Origin: Bradyrhizobium sp. WSM3983
Lineage (GTDB): Bacteria > Pseudomonadota > Alphaproteobacteria > Rhizobiales > Xanthobacteraceae
Direction: 5' to 3'
DNA: 64,000 nt
Assembly (NCBI RefSeq): GCF_000473045.1
Contig: NZ_AXAY01000003.1
Span: 310,001-374,000, forward strand
The notes below the pieces were generated by a model, which had not been told where the DNA came from, searched no databases, and saw nothing but the letters and a program-made list of their open reading frames with translations. The position numbers and the translations under genes are program-made. Shown one piece after another: positions 54,996-64,000 of this stretch. Every line of letters begins with the position of its first letter. The stretch's first letter is position 1.

Positions 54996-56639
54996 TCACG
55001 GCAGCGCCCGCTCCAGCAACTGACGCACGTCGCCGCTCTCGAACTCGACCGCGCCATACATGCTGGCGTGATTGGTGGCGAGACGTGTGGCGGCGAACAA
55101 TTTGGCGTGGTGGGATGAGACACCGTTGAGTGCGGCTGCGGCGGCCAGCAGCGCCAGTTTCTCGACCGCGAGCCGTGCGACGCGCTCACCATCGGCGCGG
55201 CGGAAGGTTTTTCCGATGAATGCGACCGCCTCGCCCACCCCGGGCAGATCTTTCGTCTCGGCCGCAAGGGACTGCAGCACGGCCATCGCACCCTCCGGCT
55301 CGCGCGCGAGCGCGCGCAGCACGTCGAGGCACATCACGTTGCCCGAGCCTTCCCAGATCGCGTTGACCGGCGCCTCCCGGTAATGGCGCGCCAGAATGCC
55401 GTCCTCGACATAGCCATTGCCGCCGAGGCACTCCATCGCCTCGTAGAGAAACGGCGGCGCACTCTTGCAGGTCCAGTATTTGATCGCCGGCGTCAAAAGC
55501 CGCATGTAGGCGGCCTCCGCCGCATCGTGTGGCGTGCGGTCGAAGGCGCGGCAGAGCCGCATCACCAGCGCCGTGCTCGCCTCCACGTGCAGCGCCATGT
55601 CTGACAGAACGGCCTGCATCAAGGGCTGATCGGCGAGATGCTTTTGAAACACGCTGCGGTGACGGGCGTGATGCAGCGCATGCGCGAGCCCCGAGCGCAT
55701 CAGGCCCGTGGAGGCAATCGCGCAATCCTGCCGCGTCAGCTGCACCATCTGGATGATGGTGCGGATGCCCTTGCCCTCTTCCCCGACTCGCTCGGCATAG
55801 GCGCCAACAAATTCGACCTCGGAGGACGCATTGGAACGGTTGCCGAGCTTGTCCTTCAGCCGCTGGAACTGGATGGCGTTGACCGAGCCATCAGGCGCGA
55901 AGCGCGGCATGAAGAAGCAGGTCAGCCCCGCCTCGGCCTGCGCCAGGACGAGAAACGCATCGCACATCGGTGCCGACATGAACCATTTGTGGCCGGTGAT
56001 GCGATAGGAGCTGCCGTCGCGCACCGCGCGCGTCATGTTGGCGCGCACGTCGGTGCCGCCCTGCTTCTCGGTCATGCCCATGCCGAGCGTCATGCCGCGC
56101 TTGTCCCACCACGGCGCGAAGCTGGGATCATAGCTCTTCGTCGACAGCACCGGCATCACGCGTGAGAGCAGTTCCGGCTGCATCGCCAGCGCCGCGACGG
56201 AGGCGCGCGTCATCGTGATCGGGCAGAGATGGCCGGTCTCGACCTGCGACGCCATGTAGAATTTAGCCGCGCGAATGACTTCGGCGGCATCGCCCGCGGG
56301 CTTCCCGTCCGCGGTCCATGTCGAATTGTGCACGCCGGCATGAGCGCTGTGCGCCATCAACTCGTGATAGGCGGGATGAAACTCGACCTGGTCGCGGCGA
56401 TTGCCCTTGGCGTCGAAGCTACGGAGTTTCGGCGTATTCTCGTTCGCCGCGCGCCCGCGATCGGCCATCGCCGCCGAGCCCCAATGTTTCCCGAACTCGG
56501 ACAGCTCCCGCTCCGCCGATGCGCCGCCGTGCGCCTTCACGGCGTCGACCAATGGCCGATCCACGGCAAACAGGTCGACGTCCTCGAATGGCGGCGACTG
56601 ATTGAAGACCTCGTGGGTCGCGAAGCTGGGCTGGGTCAT
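54996..56639 (-). CDS. AidB-like acyl-CoA dehydrogenase-family flavoprotein
   Basis: A 547-residue FAD protein close in length to E. coli AidB. N-terminus NQSPPFEDVDLFAVDRPLV, then NSTWTADG, ETGHLCPITMTRASV, GMGMTEKQGGTDVRANMT and LGGNGYVEDGILARHYREAP. AidB binds DNA and is part of the alkylation response; the C-terminal DNA-binding half would be residues ~440-547. Enzyme activity is uncertain. ATG 56639 is used. It converges with nothing; the VanX-like gene follows upstream on the same strand. Confidence 0.9.
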   Translation of the reverse strand: MTQPSFATHEVFNQSPPFEDVDLFAVDRPLVDAVKAHGGASAERELSEFGKHWGSAAMADRGRAANENTPKLRSFDAKGNRRDQVEFHPAYHELMAHSAHAGVHNSTWTADGKPAGDAAEVIRAAKFYMASQVETGHLCPITMTRASVAALAMQPELLSRVMPVLSTKSYDPSFAPWWDKRGMTLGMGMTEKQGGTDVRANMTRAVRDGSSYRITGHKWFMSAPMCDAFLVLAQAEAGLTCFFMPRFAPDGSVNAIQFQRLKDKLGNRSNASSEVEFVGAYAERVGEEGKGIRTIIQMVQLTRQDCAIASTGLMRSGLAHALHHARHRSVFQKHLADQPLMQAVLSDMALHVEASTALVMRLCRAFDRTPHDAAEAAYMRLLTPAIKYWTCKSAPPFLYEAMECLGGNGYVEDGILARHYREAPVNAIWEGSGNVMCLDVLRALAREPEGAMAVLQSLAAETKDLPGVGEAVAFIGKTFRRADGERVARLAVEKLALLAAAAALNGVSSHHAKLFAATRLATNHASMYGAVEFESGDVRQLLERALP

Positions 56640-56658
56640 CTGCGCTTCCTTGGCGGAA

Positions 56659-57408
56659 TCAGTTCCGCCGCGGCTGGATCGGGAAATCATAGGCCGCCCC
56701 GCCCGCCCCCGGCAGGGAAAAATGCCACCACTCCTTCGAATAGTTCACAAAGCCTTGCTTCGCCATCGCAGCGACCAGCCGTTTGCGCCAGGCGCGCTGA
56801 TCCGGATTGATCGACGTTACAGCGGTATGCCCCTTCGCATCGGTGCAATCATAGCCGGTGCCCATGTCGACACTTCCTTCCGGCAACCGCGCCGCGACCG
56901 GCGCCGTGCAATCGGCATAGGATTTAGAGGGATCAATCCTGGCGGAATTGTCGGCCTTGAGATCGACCAGCGTGAGGTCGAGCGCCGCACCTGTCGAATG
57001 CTGCGAGCGGGTCGCGATATAGCCGAGGCGGAACAGCTCGGTCTTGGGAATTTGCGGATTGTAGCGCCGATCGGCGGCGGTCTCGTGGCCGTTCTGCGAC
57101 CACTTTACCATGTCGAGCGAGGCGCGCGCCGGCCGGTAGCAGTCGAACATTTTCAGCGACAGGTTCTGTGCGGCCAGTTCCTGCTGCACCGCCTTCAGCC
57201 GCAGCCCGACTTCGCGCTTCACCACGCATTCGCCGGCGCCATAGCCGGCGAGCGGGCGGCCGACAAAGTTGTTCGGTGTGGCGTAGCGGATGTCCTGGAT
57301 GATGGTGGGGTCGACGTCGCGCAAATAGACGAAGCCGCCGGGGAGCGGTTGGGCGTGGGCTGATGAAATGGCGATGATTGATACAAATGCAGCAAGAATT
57401 GATTTCAC
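56659..57408 (-). CDS. D-Ala-D-Ala dipeptidase-like peptidase (VanX/M15D)
   Basis: A 249-residue exported zinc peptidase with a Sec signal (MKSILAAFVSIIAISSAHAQ). Zinc motifs SQHSTGAALDLTL (His and Asp) and EWWHF (Glu and His) match M15D. Four other Cys in the mature part (GECVV, FDCYRP, YADCTAP, YDCTDA) could form disulfides in the periplasm. It cleaves D,D-dipeptides, with cell-wall recycling rather than vancomycin resistance likely, since vanHA are absent. Start GTG 57408 has AAGGAAGC upstream; it is 20 bases upstream of the AidB-like gene. Confidence 0.92.
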   Translation of the reverse strand: MKSILAAFVSIIAISSAHAQPLPGGFVYLRDVDPTIIQDIRYATPNNFVGRPLAGYGAGECVVKREVGLRLKAVQQELAAQNLSLKMFDCYRPARASLDMVKWSQNGHETAADRRYNPQIPKTELFRLGYIATRSQHSTGAALDLTLVDLKADNSARIDPSKSYADCTAPVAARLPEGSVDMGTGYDCTDAKGHTAVTSINPDQRAWRKRLVAAMAKQGFVNYSKEWWHFSLPGAGGAAYDFPIQPRRN

Positions 57409-57429
57409 GATGCTTCCTTGTCCATCAGC

Positions 57430-57531
57430 GTCATTCCGGGACGATGCGAAGCATCGAACTATGGTGCGCTCTTGCGTACCTGAGAATCTCGAGATTCCGG
57501 GTCTGGCACTTGCGCGCCATCCCGGAATGAC
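57430..57531. repeat. Palindromic element with GTCATTCCGGGA ends
   Basis: Perfect 12-base inverted ends, 57430-57441 and 57520-57531. Inside: GATGCGAAGCATC palindrome and GAATCTCGAGATTC palindrome. A form common in Bradyrhizobium and relatives, between the divergent VanX-like gene and pyrB. Confidence 0.88.
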
Positions 57532-57618
57532 TGAGCGGGAGACAGATCAGGGGATAACTCCCCGCCCCGGCATTGGCCCTTGCTCCCCCCGCCATCCGCG
57601 CCTATAGCTCTCGCTTTA

Positions 57619-58566
57619 ATGACATCGAAATCGACCTTCGTCCTCGGCCACCGGCATTTGCTGGGCATCGAGGGCCTTTCCGCGGCCGACATCAGCGGCC
57701 TCCTCGACCTGTCCGAAGAATATGTCGAGCTCAACCGCCAGGTTGACAAGAAGCGTACCGTCCTGCGTGGACGGACGCAGGTGAACCTTTTCTTCGAAGC
57801 TTCGACCCGGACCCAGTCCTCGTTCGAACTCGCGGGAAAACGCCTCGGCGCCGACGTCATGAACATGTCGGTGTCGTCCTCGTCCATCAAGAAGGGCGAG
57901 ACGCTGGTCGACACCGCGATGACGCTCAACGCCATGCATCCGGACATCCTGGTGGTGCGCCATCACGCATCCGGCGCGGTGGAACTTCTGGCCCGCAAGG
58001 TTGACGGTTCCGTGATCAATGCCGGCGACGGCGCGCATGAGCACCCGACCCAGGCGCTGCTCGACGCGCTCACCATCCGTCGCAACAAGGGCCGGATCGA
58101 GGGCCTTGTGGTCGCGATCTGCGGCGACGTGCTGCATTCGCGCGTGGCCCGCTCCAACATCATCCTGCTCAACACGATGGGCGCCCGGGTCCGCGTCGTC
58201 GGCCCCTCCACGCTGCTGCCGCCCGGCATCGAGCGGATGGGCGTCGAGGTCGCGCGCGACATGCGCGAAGGGCTCAACGGCGCGGATATTGTCATGATGC
58301 TCCGCCTGCAGCGCGAGCGCATGAACGGCTCCTTCGTGCCGTCGACCTCCGAATATTTCCACTATTTCGGGCTCGACCAGAAGAAGCTCGCCTACGCCAA
58401 GCCCGACGCGCTGGTGATGCATCCAGGACCCATGAACCGCGGCGTCGAGATCGACACCGCGGTCGCCGACGGCGCGCAGTCCCTGATCCGCGAACAGGTG
58501 GAGATGGGCGTGGCCGTGCGCATGGCTGTGCTTGAAGCGCTCGCCCGTAACCTGCCGAACGCGTGA
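57619..58566 (+). CDS. pyrB: Aspartate carbamoyltransferase catalytic subunit
   Basis: A 315-residue ATCase: carbamoyl phosphate plus aspartate gives carbamoyl-aspartate, the first committed pyrimidine step. Carbamoyl phosphate loop [28 protein letters not shown]; the aspartate region is LRLQRERM, then [15 protein letters not shown] 57619 is used; the open frame to 57580 is not conserved. Its stop overlaps the next gene (TGATG), so a PyrB-PyrC-like complex is made together. No pyrI is near. Confidence 0.95.
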   Translation: MTSKSTFVLGHRHLLGIEGLSAADISGLLDLSEEYVELNRQVDKKRTVLRGRTQVNLFFEASTRTQSSFELAGKRLGADVMNMSVSSSSIKKGETLVDTAMTLNAMHPDILVVRHHASGAVELLARKVDGSVINAGDGAHEHPTQALLDALTIRRNKGRIEGLVVAICGDVLHSRVARSNIILLNTMGARVRVVGPSTLLPPGIERMGVEVARDMREGLNGADIVMMLRLQRERMNGSFVPSTSEYFHYFGLDQKKLAYAKPDALVMHPGPMNRGVEIDTAVADGAQSLIREQVEMGVAVRMAVLEALARNLPNA

Positions 58567-59873
58567 TGCTCATGCTGATTGACCGCCGCCCCATCCTGCT
58601 CGCCAACGCCCGCGTCGTCGATCCCTCCAGGGATTTCGACGGCCCCGGCGACGTCCTGATTGCCGACGGCATCATCCGCGAGACCCGCCGCGGCATCGGA
58701 GCTGCCGGCGTCCCCGAGGGCACCGACGTCGTCAACTGCTCGGGCAAGATCGTGGCGCCCGGCCTGATCGACATGCGCGCCTTCGTCGGCGAGCCCGGCT
58801 TCAGCCATCGCGAGACCTTTGCCTCCGCGAGCCAGGCGGCTGCGACCGGCGGCATCACCACCATCATCTGCCAGCCCGACACGTCGCCCGTGATCGATAA
58901 TTCGGCGACCGTCGATTTCGTGATGCGCCGCGCGCGCGACACCGCGATCGTCAACATCCAGCCGATGGCGGCGCTCACCAAGGGCATGCGCGGCGAGGAG
59001 ATGACCGAGTTCGGCCTGCTCAAGGCCGCCGGCGCCGTGGCCTTCAGCGACGGCGACCGCAGCGTCACCAATGCGCAGGTGATGCGGCGCGCACTGACCT
59101 ACGCCCGCGATTTCGACGCGCTGATCGTGCATCACACCGAGGACCCCGATCTCGTCGGCGAAGGCGTGATGAACGAGGGCGAGTTCGCGAGCCGGCTCGG
59201 CCTGATGGGCATCCCGAAGGCCGCTGAGGCCGTAATCCTCGAGCGCGACATGCGCCTCGTCGCGCTCACCGGCGGCCGCTATCACGCGGCTTCGCTGTCC
59301 TGCATCGAGTCGCTCGAGATCTTGAAGCGCGCCCGCGACGCCGGCCTCGCCGTCAGTGCCTCGGTCTCGATCAACCATCTTGCGCTGAACGAGAACGACA
59401 TCGGCCCGTACCGTTCCTTCCTGAAGCTGTCGCCGCCGCTGCGCACCGAGGACGATCGCCGGGCGCTGGTGGAGGCGGTGGCTTCCGGCCTCGTCGACGT
59501 CATCATGTCCGATCACAATCCGCACGACGTCGAGGTCAAGCGCCTGCCGTTCGCGGAAGCAGCTCCCGGCGCAATCGGCCTCGAGACCATGCTGCCAGCG
59601 GGCCTGCGGCTGGTTCACAATGAAGAGCTCGACCTCAAGACGCTGATCCGGGCGATGTCGACCCGGCCGGCGGAGATTCTGGGCCTGCCGGGCGGAACCC
59701 TGCGCGTCGGCAGCCCAGCCGACGTCGTCGTGATCGACCCCGATGTGCCCTGGGTGGTCGACCCGGCCGACCTCAAATCGCCCTGCAAGAACACCCCGTT
59801 CGACGAAGCCCGCTTTACAGGCCGCGCTATCAGGACCATCGTCGGCGGGCGAACGGTGTACGAGCATGTCTGA
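58566..59873 (+). CDS. Dihydroorotase-like protein, probably metal-free PyrC'
   Basis: A 435-residue amidohydrolase-fold protein. It follows the type I DHOase plan ([68 protein letters not shown]), but the zinc-binding HxH after GLID is MRA, and other metal ligands differ (RYHAAS for the usual H..H, SINHLAL for HHL). Such inactive DHOases pair with ATCase in pseudomonads (PyrC'). A working pyrC should be elsewhere. ATG 58566 overlaps the pyrB TGA; ATG 58572 is possible. Confidence 0.85.
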   Translation: MLMLIDRRPILLANARVVDPSRDFDGPGDVLIADGIIRETRRGIGAAGVPEGTDVVNCSGKIVAPGLIDMRAFVGEPGFSHRETFASASQAAATGGITTIICQPDTSPVIDNSATVDFVMRRARDTAIVNIQPMAALTKGMRGEEMTEFGLLKAAGAVAFSDGDRSVTNAQVMRRALTYARDFDALIVHHTEDPDLVGEGVMNEGEFASRLGLMGIPKAAEAVILERDMRLVALTGGRYHAASLSCIESLEILKRARDAGLAVSASVSINHLALNENDIGPYRSFLKLSPPLRTEDDRRALVEAVASGLVDVIMSDHNPHDVEVKRLPFAEAAPGAIGLETMLPAGLRLVHNEELDLKTLIRAMSTRPAEILGLPGGTLRVGSPADVVVIDPDVPWVVDPADLKSPCKNTPFDEARFTGRAIRTIVGGRTVYEHV

Positions 59874-59890
59874 CATGCGGAGTTCTCACC

Positions 59891-60487
59891 ATGGGGCTTG
59901 ATGCATTCCTGCCGGGGGCCTTCGTCATTGGCTATTTGCTCGGCTCGATTCCGTTCGGGCTGGTGCTGACCAGGCTCGCCGGCACGCAGGATCTGCGCTC
60001 GATCGGCTCCGGCAATATCGGCGCCACCAACGTGCTCCGCACCGGACGCAAGGGTCTCGCCGCAGCGACCCTGCTACTAGACGCACTCAAGGGTACAGCA
60101 GCGGTGCTGATCGCGTTTCGCATCGGTGACCTCAATGCGGCGCTGCTAGCTGGGCTCGGCGCCTTCCTCGGTCATCTCTTCCCCGTCTGGCTCAGATTTC
60201 GGGGCGGCAAGGGCGTCGCGGTCTACATCGGCATCCTGCTAGGCCTGATTCCAGCGGGCGCGCTGGTGTTCTGCCTGCTCTGGCTCGCCACCGCCTTTAC
60301 CACCCGCTACTCGTCGCTCTCGGCACTGGTGGCAGCCTTCGTGACGCCGCTGTTCCTGTGGTGGTTCAGTGACCCCAGGCTGGCCTCGCTGTTCGCGGTG
60401 TTGACGCTGCTGCTGTTCTACATGCATCGCGAGAACATCAAGCGATTGCAATCGGGAAAAGAAGGCCGGATCGGCGAGAAAGCCTGA
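59891..60487 (+). CDS. plsY: Glycerol-3-phosphate acyltransferase PlsY
   Basis: A 198-residue inner-membrane acyltransferase that moves acyl groups from acyl-phosphate to glycerol 3-phosphate, starting phospholipid synthesis. Five hydrophobic segments and the three family loops: [20 protein letters not shown] and FRGGKGVA. It follows pyrC-like after 17 bases, as in other Rhizobiales. Confidence 0.95.
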   Translation: MGLDAFLPGAFVIGYLLGSIPFGLVLTRLAGTQDLRSIGSGNIGATNVLRTGRKGLAAATLLLDALKGTAAVLIAFRIGDLNAALLAGLGAFLGHLFPVWLRFRGGKGVAVYIGILLGLIPAGALVFCLLWLATAFTTRYSSLSALVAAFVTPLFLWWFSDPRLASLFAVLTLLLFYMHRENIKRLQSGKEGRIGEKA

Positions 60488-60637
60488 AGCCGGAAAAAGT
60501 ACGGATACCGCCGCAGGGCCTCCGCATTATATGCCAAATCCTGTTCGCAACTTCCGTCCAACTCGTGGGTGGCAGTAGCAAACGGGTTCCATGCCTGTCA
60601 TCCTGAAAGAGGAAATGGCGTTACGCGGTTGCTCAGA

Positions 60638-61813
60638 ATGAGCGAGAAAATTGACGGCACGCACGATGACGGTGGCTCGCGGCGCACTGCGGCAAGCCGG
60701 CTGCTCTCGTCGACCAATATCTGGTCCGACGCGCCCTCGCCGCCTCCTGCGCCAAAGCCTGTCACCGTTTCGCCGCCACCTGCTCCCGTCTTGCGAGCTC
60801 CTGTCGCTGTCGAGGTCGTAACCACTGCTGCGCCCGCGCCGACGCACGCGCGGCCATGGCCGCCGCGAAAACTCTCGCTGGCGCTCCAGGGCGGCGGCAC
60901 TTTTGCCGCCTTCACCTGGGGCGTGCTGGAACGGGTGCTCGAAGAGCCCTCCATCGAATTCGACACCATCAGCGGCGCCAGCGCCGGCGCCATCAACGCG
61001 CTGCTCCTGGCCTGCGGCCTTGCCGAAGGCGGCCGCGAAGGCGCGCGCAGCCGGCTGAACCGGTTCTGGGTCCGGCTGATGCATGAGGCCTCGTTCCGCT
61101 CGCTGATGCTGATCGGCGGCTTCTCGCCGGCGGGAAGCTCGGTCGCCTTCGGCCCGACGCTGCGCTCGGGCCAGTTCGATCCGTTCGATCTCGATCCGCT
61201 GCGCCAGGCGCTGTCGCGCGACATCAATTTTGCGGCTTTGCGTGACGAAGCGTGCCCAAAGCTGCTGATCGCGGCAACGCGCATTCGCGACGGCCAGCAG
61301 GAGATTTTTGGCAATGACGCCATCACCGCGGATGTTGCGCTTGCGTCGACATGCCCGCCCCTGGTTCACTGCGCCGTCGAAATCGACGGCGAGGGCTATT
61401 GGGACGGCGGCTTCGGCGGCAATCCGCCGCTGATCAAGCTCGCGCAGCAATCGGCAACCGCCGACCTGCTGCTCGTCCAGATCACGCCCACGCGCGACAG
61501 CTATGTGCCGATCACGCTCGCCGCGATCGATCGCCGCCTCGACCAGATCGCCGCCAACGCCGCCCTCAAGGCCGAGATCGCGGCGATCGCATGGGCGCAG
61601 TCGCACGCAGCACCCGCGCTGCAGCTCTCAAAGATCGCCGCGGAAGACTCGATCGAGGGCCTCGCACAGCGCTCGTCCACTGATCTCGGCCGCGGCTTCA
61701 TTCGCACGCTGCATCGGAGCGGCCGCGAAGCCGCCGAGCGCTGGCTTGGGCAAGGCGCTGATGGCGCCGAGACCCAACGCCCCCTGCCCGCCGCCGAGCC
61801 AGCGCTAGCCTGA
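60638..61813 (+). CDS. Patatin-like phospholipase
   Basis: A 391-residue protein. The N-terminal ~75 residues are disordered and rich in Pro/Ala. The patatin domain follows: LALQGGGTFAAFTWG (oxyanion loop), GASAGA with nucleophile Ser115, and DGGFGG with the catalytic Asp. It would hydrolyse phospholipid or other acyl esters. ATG 60638 is used; the frame open to 60569 is not conserved. It converges on an amidase gene with a nine-base overlap of stops. Between plsY and dprA the usual order has nothing, so this gene is an insertion there (inference). Confidence 0.88.
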   Translation: MSEKIDGTHDDGGSRRTAASRLLSSTNIWSDAPSPPPAPKPVTVSPPPAPVLRAPVAVEVVTTAAPAPTHARPWPPRKLSLALQGGGTFAAFTWGVLERVLEEPSIEFDTISGASAGAINALLLACGLAEGGREGARSRLNRFWVRLMHEASFRSLMLIGGFSPAGSSVAFGPTLRSGQFDPFDLDPLRQALSRDINFAALRDEACPKLLIAATRIRDGQQEIFGNDAITADVALASTCPPLVHCAVEIDGEGYWDGGFGGNPPLIKLAQQSATADLLLVQITPTRDSYVPITLAAIDRRLDQIAANAALKAEIAAIAWAQSHAAPALQLSKIAAEDSIEGLAQRSSTDLGRGFIRTLHRSGREAAERWLGQGADGAETQRPLPAAEPALA

Positions 61814-63049
61814 TTTCGCCAGCGCATTCTCCAGGAACCACGCCGCCGCCAAGGCGCCGGGATCGTTGCCGAAGCGCGCGATCACCTGCACGCCGATCGG
61901 CAGGCCGCCGACCTTCATCACCGGCACGTTGACGCAAGGATTGCCCATCAGCGTCCACAGCCGGTTGTAGCGGGGCGAGCCGGTCGAGGCGAGCTCCTTG
62001 GCCGGCGCAGTGCCCGGCGCCGAATAGGTGAGCAGCACGTCGAACCCCTCGAACAATTCGCCGAGCTCGCGACGGCCGCGGCGGGCAATCCGGCGGGCAT
62101 CGTCATATTCTTTCGGCGTCAGTCCGACGGTCTCATCGAGGCTGGCGCGCAGCATCGGCGCGATCTCGTCGTGACGCGCGTCAAACTCCCAGGCGAGCGC
62201 GCGATGCGCCTCAAAGTCCTGGATGATCGGATGGATGCGCCAGGCCTCCTGCACCGCCTCGGGCAGATCGATGGTCTGCACGCTGGCGCCGGCGTTCTCG
62301 GCCGCCTTGATCGCAGCCTGCAGCCCCTCTTCCGCCGCCGGCTCCACGGCCTCGGCAAACTCCTGCCGGACCACACCGATGCGCGGAGAGTTCGCCGGAG
62401 TAATCCCGGAGAATTCAGCACGGCCGGTCATGGCCAAAAGTCCGCGCGCGAGATCTTCCGCGCGCGATCCGAACAGGCCGACCGTATCGAGCGCCCAAGA
62501 ATAACACTTCACGCCGACCGTCGGCAGCATCCGGAACGACGGTTTTATCGCGGCGGCTCCACAATAGGCAGCGGGGCGGATCACCGAGCCGCCAGTCTGC
62601 GTGCCCAGCGCCAGCGGGATCATGCCGGCGCCGACGGCTGCGGCCGACCCCGAGGACGAGCCGCCCGGCGTATGGCCGGTGTTGTGCGGATTGAGCGTCG
62701 GCGTCGGATCGCGCGAGGCGAACGCCGTGGTCGTGGTCTTGCCGATGATGGTGGCGCCTGCCCGCTTCAGCATCATCACGACCGGCGCATCCGAGCGCGG
62801 CTGCCAGCCGCGATAGATCTCGGAGCCCATCTCGGTCGGCATATTGGCGGTGTCGATGATGTCCTTGATCCCGACCGCGATGCCCCGCAGCGCGCCGGAG
62901 GCCTGCGCCTTCGCGGATTTGTCATGACGGACGAAGGCGCGGACGTCCTTCTCCTTGGCCTCGATCGCCGCATGCGACTGGGCGATGGCGTCGTCAGGCG
63001 AAAGCTCACCGCTAGCGATGCGGCGCTGGAGGTCGGCAAGTGAGATCAT
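61805..63049 (-). CDS. Amidase-signature hydrolase
   Basis: A 414-residue amidase. The triad is Lys in AVGIKDII, cis-Ser in PGGSSSGSA and nucleophile Ser in TQTGGSVIRP. Related to GatA but shorter, without the tRNA-adapted parts; substrates of such enzymes are aryl or alkyl amides. No partner gene is nearby. The cupin gene is divergent 115 bases upstream. Confidence 0.9.
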   Translation of the reverse strand: MISLADLQRRIASGELSPDDAIAQSHAAIEAKEKDVRAFVRHDKSAKAQASGALRGIAVGIKDIIDTANMPTEMGSEIYRGWQPRSDAPVVMMLKRAGATIIGKTTTTAFASRDPTPTLNPHNTGHTPGGSSSGSAAAVGAGMIPLALGTQTGGSVIRPAAYCGAAAIKPSFRMLPTVGVKCYSWALDTVGLFGSRAEDLARGLLAMTGRAEFSGITPANSPRIGVVRQEFAEAVEPAAEEGLQAAIKAAENAGASVQTIDLPEAVQEAWRIHPIIQDFEAHRALAWEFDARHDEIAPMLRASLDETVGLTPKEYDDARRIARRGRRELGELFEGFDVLLTYSAPGTAPAKELASTGSPRYNRLWTLMGNPCVNVPVMKVGGLPIGVQVIARFGNDPGALAAAWFLENALAKSG

Positions 63050-63096
63050 GGCAAAATCCTTATTGGCATCGCTTTTAGCATCGCGACGAGGCCGTG

Positions 63097-63194
63097 CAAG
63101 CGCATGGCGCTGTTGCCCACGCCCTCAGGTTGCTCCATGCTGCGTCCGCAAGGAGCCGCCGCGAATGTCATCAAATCGAAACGTAGAGTTGACC
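63097..63194 (+). repeat. Direct repeat unit A, at the cupin gene start
   Basis: About 98 bases sharing most positions with 63756-63852: CAAGCGCA, CACGCCCTCAGGTTG, TCCATGCTGC, AAGGAGCCGCCG, ATCAA and ATCGAAACGT. It covers the ribosome site, start codon and first codons (NRNVELT) of the cupin gene. Confidence 0.85.
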
Positions 63195-63677
63195 GCGACG
63201 CCGACAGGGCCATTTCAGGTCGAACGTAACGGCGACCGACACGCGGTGCATCGCAACGTTGGCATTGGCACCCTCTCTTTCAAGGTCACGACTGCGGACA
63301 GCAACGGGGCATTTCTGGTGGCCGAGATCGCACATCATGCCAAAGGCGGCCCTCCTCGACATTTACATCGCCATCAGGACGAGTGGTTCCACGTCATTGA
63401 GGGTGAATACATTGTCGAGATTGGCGACGAGCGGTACCTGCTGGGGCCGGGCGACTCGGCCTTCGGGCCGCGTGGAGTACCACACTGCTGGGTCAACGTA
63501 AGCGAAGGGCCGGGACGGATCACTTTCGTGTTCGCACCAGCGGGTCAAGCGGAGGCGTTCTTCCTGGAAATCAGCAAGGCGAACGCGATGGCGCCAACGG
63601 ACCCAGGATTTTGGTCGCCATTCGAAATGGCATTGGTGGGCCCACCCTTAAAAGTGGAATCCCCGTCGCGCTTTTGA
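63165..63677 (+). CDS. Cupin-domain protein
   Basis: A 170-residue single-domain cupin. Metal motif 1 is PRHLHRHQDEWFHVIEGEYIVEI and motif 2 GPRGVPHCWVN, giving a full His/His/Glu/His set. ATG 63165 has AAGGAG upstream. Function unknown; small cupins can be isomerases, dioxygenases or sugar-binding. The first eight residues (SSNRNVELT) match the dprA-like remnant downstream and may be borrowed from it. Confidence 0.88.
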   Translation: MSSNRNVELTATPTGPFQVERNGDRHAVHRNVGIGTLSFKVTTADSNGAFLVAEIAHHAKGGPPRHLHRHQDEWFHVIEGEYIVEIGDERYLLGPGDSAFGPRGVPHCWVNVSEGPGRITFVFAPAGQAEAFFLEISKANAMAPTDPGFWSPFEMALVGPPLKVESPSRF

Positions 63678-63755
63678 ACCGTGGAAGAATCGCAGCCGGT
63701 CTGTCAGGTGCAAGGGAAGCTGCCAGATTTCCGTTTCTGAGCCCTTCGCGACGCG

Positions 63756-63852
63756 CAAGCGCACGACACTGTTGCTCACGCCCTCAGGTTGTTCCATGCT
63801 GCCCTCACAAGGAGCCGCCGTGGACGCCATCAATCGAAACGTGGAGCTGACC
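63756..63852 (+). repeat. Direct repeat unit B, at the dprA-like start
   Basis: The second copy of 63097-63194, with GTG GAC in place of the ATG of the cupin. Sequence between the copies is the cupin gene and its 3' flank (~560 bases). Confidence 0.85.
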
Positions 63853-63996
63853 GAAACTGAGCGGGTCGACCGGCTGCGGCTGATCCGCTCCGACAATGTC
63901 GGGCCGCGCGGAGCTATGTCTCGAACGCAACAAAAGCCAGATCATGGCCGCGAGCGGTTTTCAACCACCTATAGTTTCGAGAATCGATATCCCTAG
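63820..63996 (+). pseudogene. dprA: dprA 5' remnant
   Basis: GTG 63820, with AAGGAG upstream, encodes MDAINRNVELTETERVDRLR, then LIRSDNVGPR. LRLIRSDNVGP is the start of the alphaproteobacterial DprA (DNA processing protein that loads RecA on incoming ssDNA). The family then reads TFR..., but here it continues GAMSRTQQKPD to TAG at 63994-63996. Break near 63909. Downstream sequence to the window end shows no DprA. A remnant after deletion or insertion is most likely; a complete dprA may sit elsewhere. Confidence 0.6.
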
Positions 63997-64000
63997 GATA

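Overview
The window is GC-rich alphaproteobacterial chromosome, most likely Bradyrhizobium or a very close relative. The evidence is the gene order (rsh-pdxJ-acpS-lepB-rnc-era-recO-parC; gatC-gatA-gatB; pyrB-pyrC-plsY), a two-cysteine-rich Porin_2-type porin, a Lys/Ala-only mini-protein, and many short extragenic palindromes of the kind scattered through Bradyrhizobium chromosomes. No prophage, transposase, integrase or CRISPR array is visible. One tRNA gene, tRNA-Ser(GCU), is present.

Layout. 1-352: end of a leucyl/arginyl-tRNA-protein transferase. 409-8166: a compact minus-strand operon of four genes that I do not recognise as a described system: an adenylate cyclase/AAA-ATPase/TPR signalling protein, a cytochrome P450, a polytopic protein of unknown family and a DyP-type peroxidase, joined by ATGA overlaps or a 20-base gap. 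8615-19207: transport and stress genes (mntH with a Mur-like operator, two MFS carriers, a second cyclase, an EamA permease, a GST, an exported AHL-lactonase-like enzyme, chrB-chrA). 19247-22590: a decaying zone holding a frameshifted dodecin, a LysR regulator, a Bug-type binding protein interrupted by TAG, and a degenerate repeat-rich stretch.

22591-40407: mostly housekeeping genes, namely parC, recO, era, rnc, lepB, acpS, pdxJ, rsh, rpoZ, an NYN nuclease, a family-5 uracil-DNA glycosylase, a peroxiredoxin, smpB, mscL, dapA and a lytic transglycosylase with a long Lys/Ala-rich linker. 40408-45511: repeats, two clear terminators, a porin, tRNA-Ser, a Sel1 mini-protein and the 32-residue basic protein. 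45512-49335: gatC-orf-gatA-orf-gatB, with a small ORF translationally coupled to each of gatA and gatB. 49474-57408: two nitronate monooxygenases with a 168-base palindromic element between them, a divergent LysR, ruvX, an AEC carrier, a CPBP protease, an AidB-like flavoprotein and a VanX-like dipeptidase.

57619-64000: pyrB with a dihydroorotase-like partner that lacks the metal-binding HxH, plsY, then a patatin, an amidase and a cupin gene. The window closes with what looks like the first ~30 codons of dprA, cut off after its LRLIRSDNVGPR motif. A ~98-base direct repeat covers both the cupin start and the dprA-like start, pointing to a rearrangement between plsY and dprA. The best candidate for an undescribed system is the cyclase-P450-membrane protein-DyP operon.
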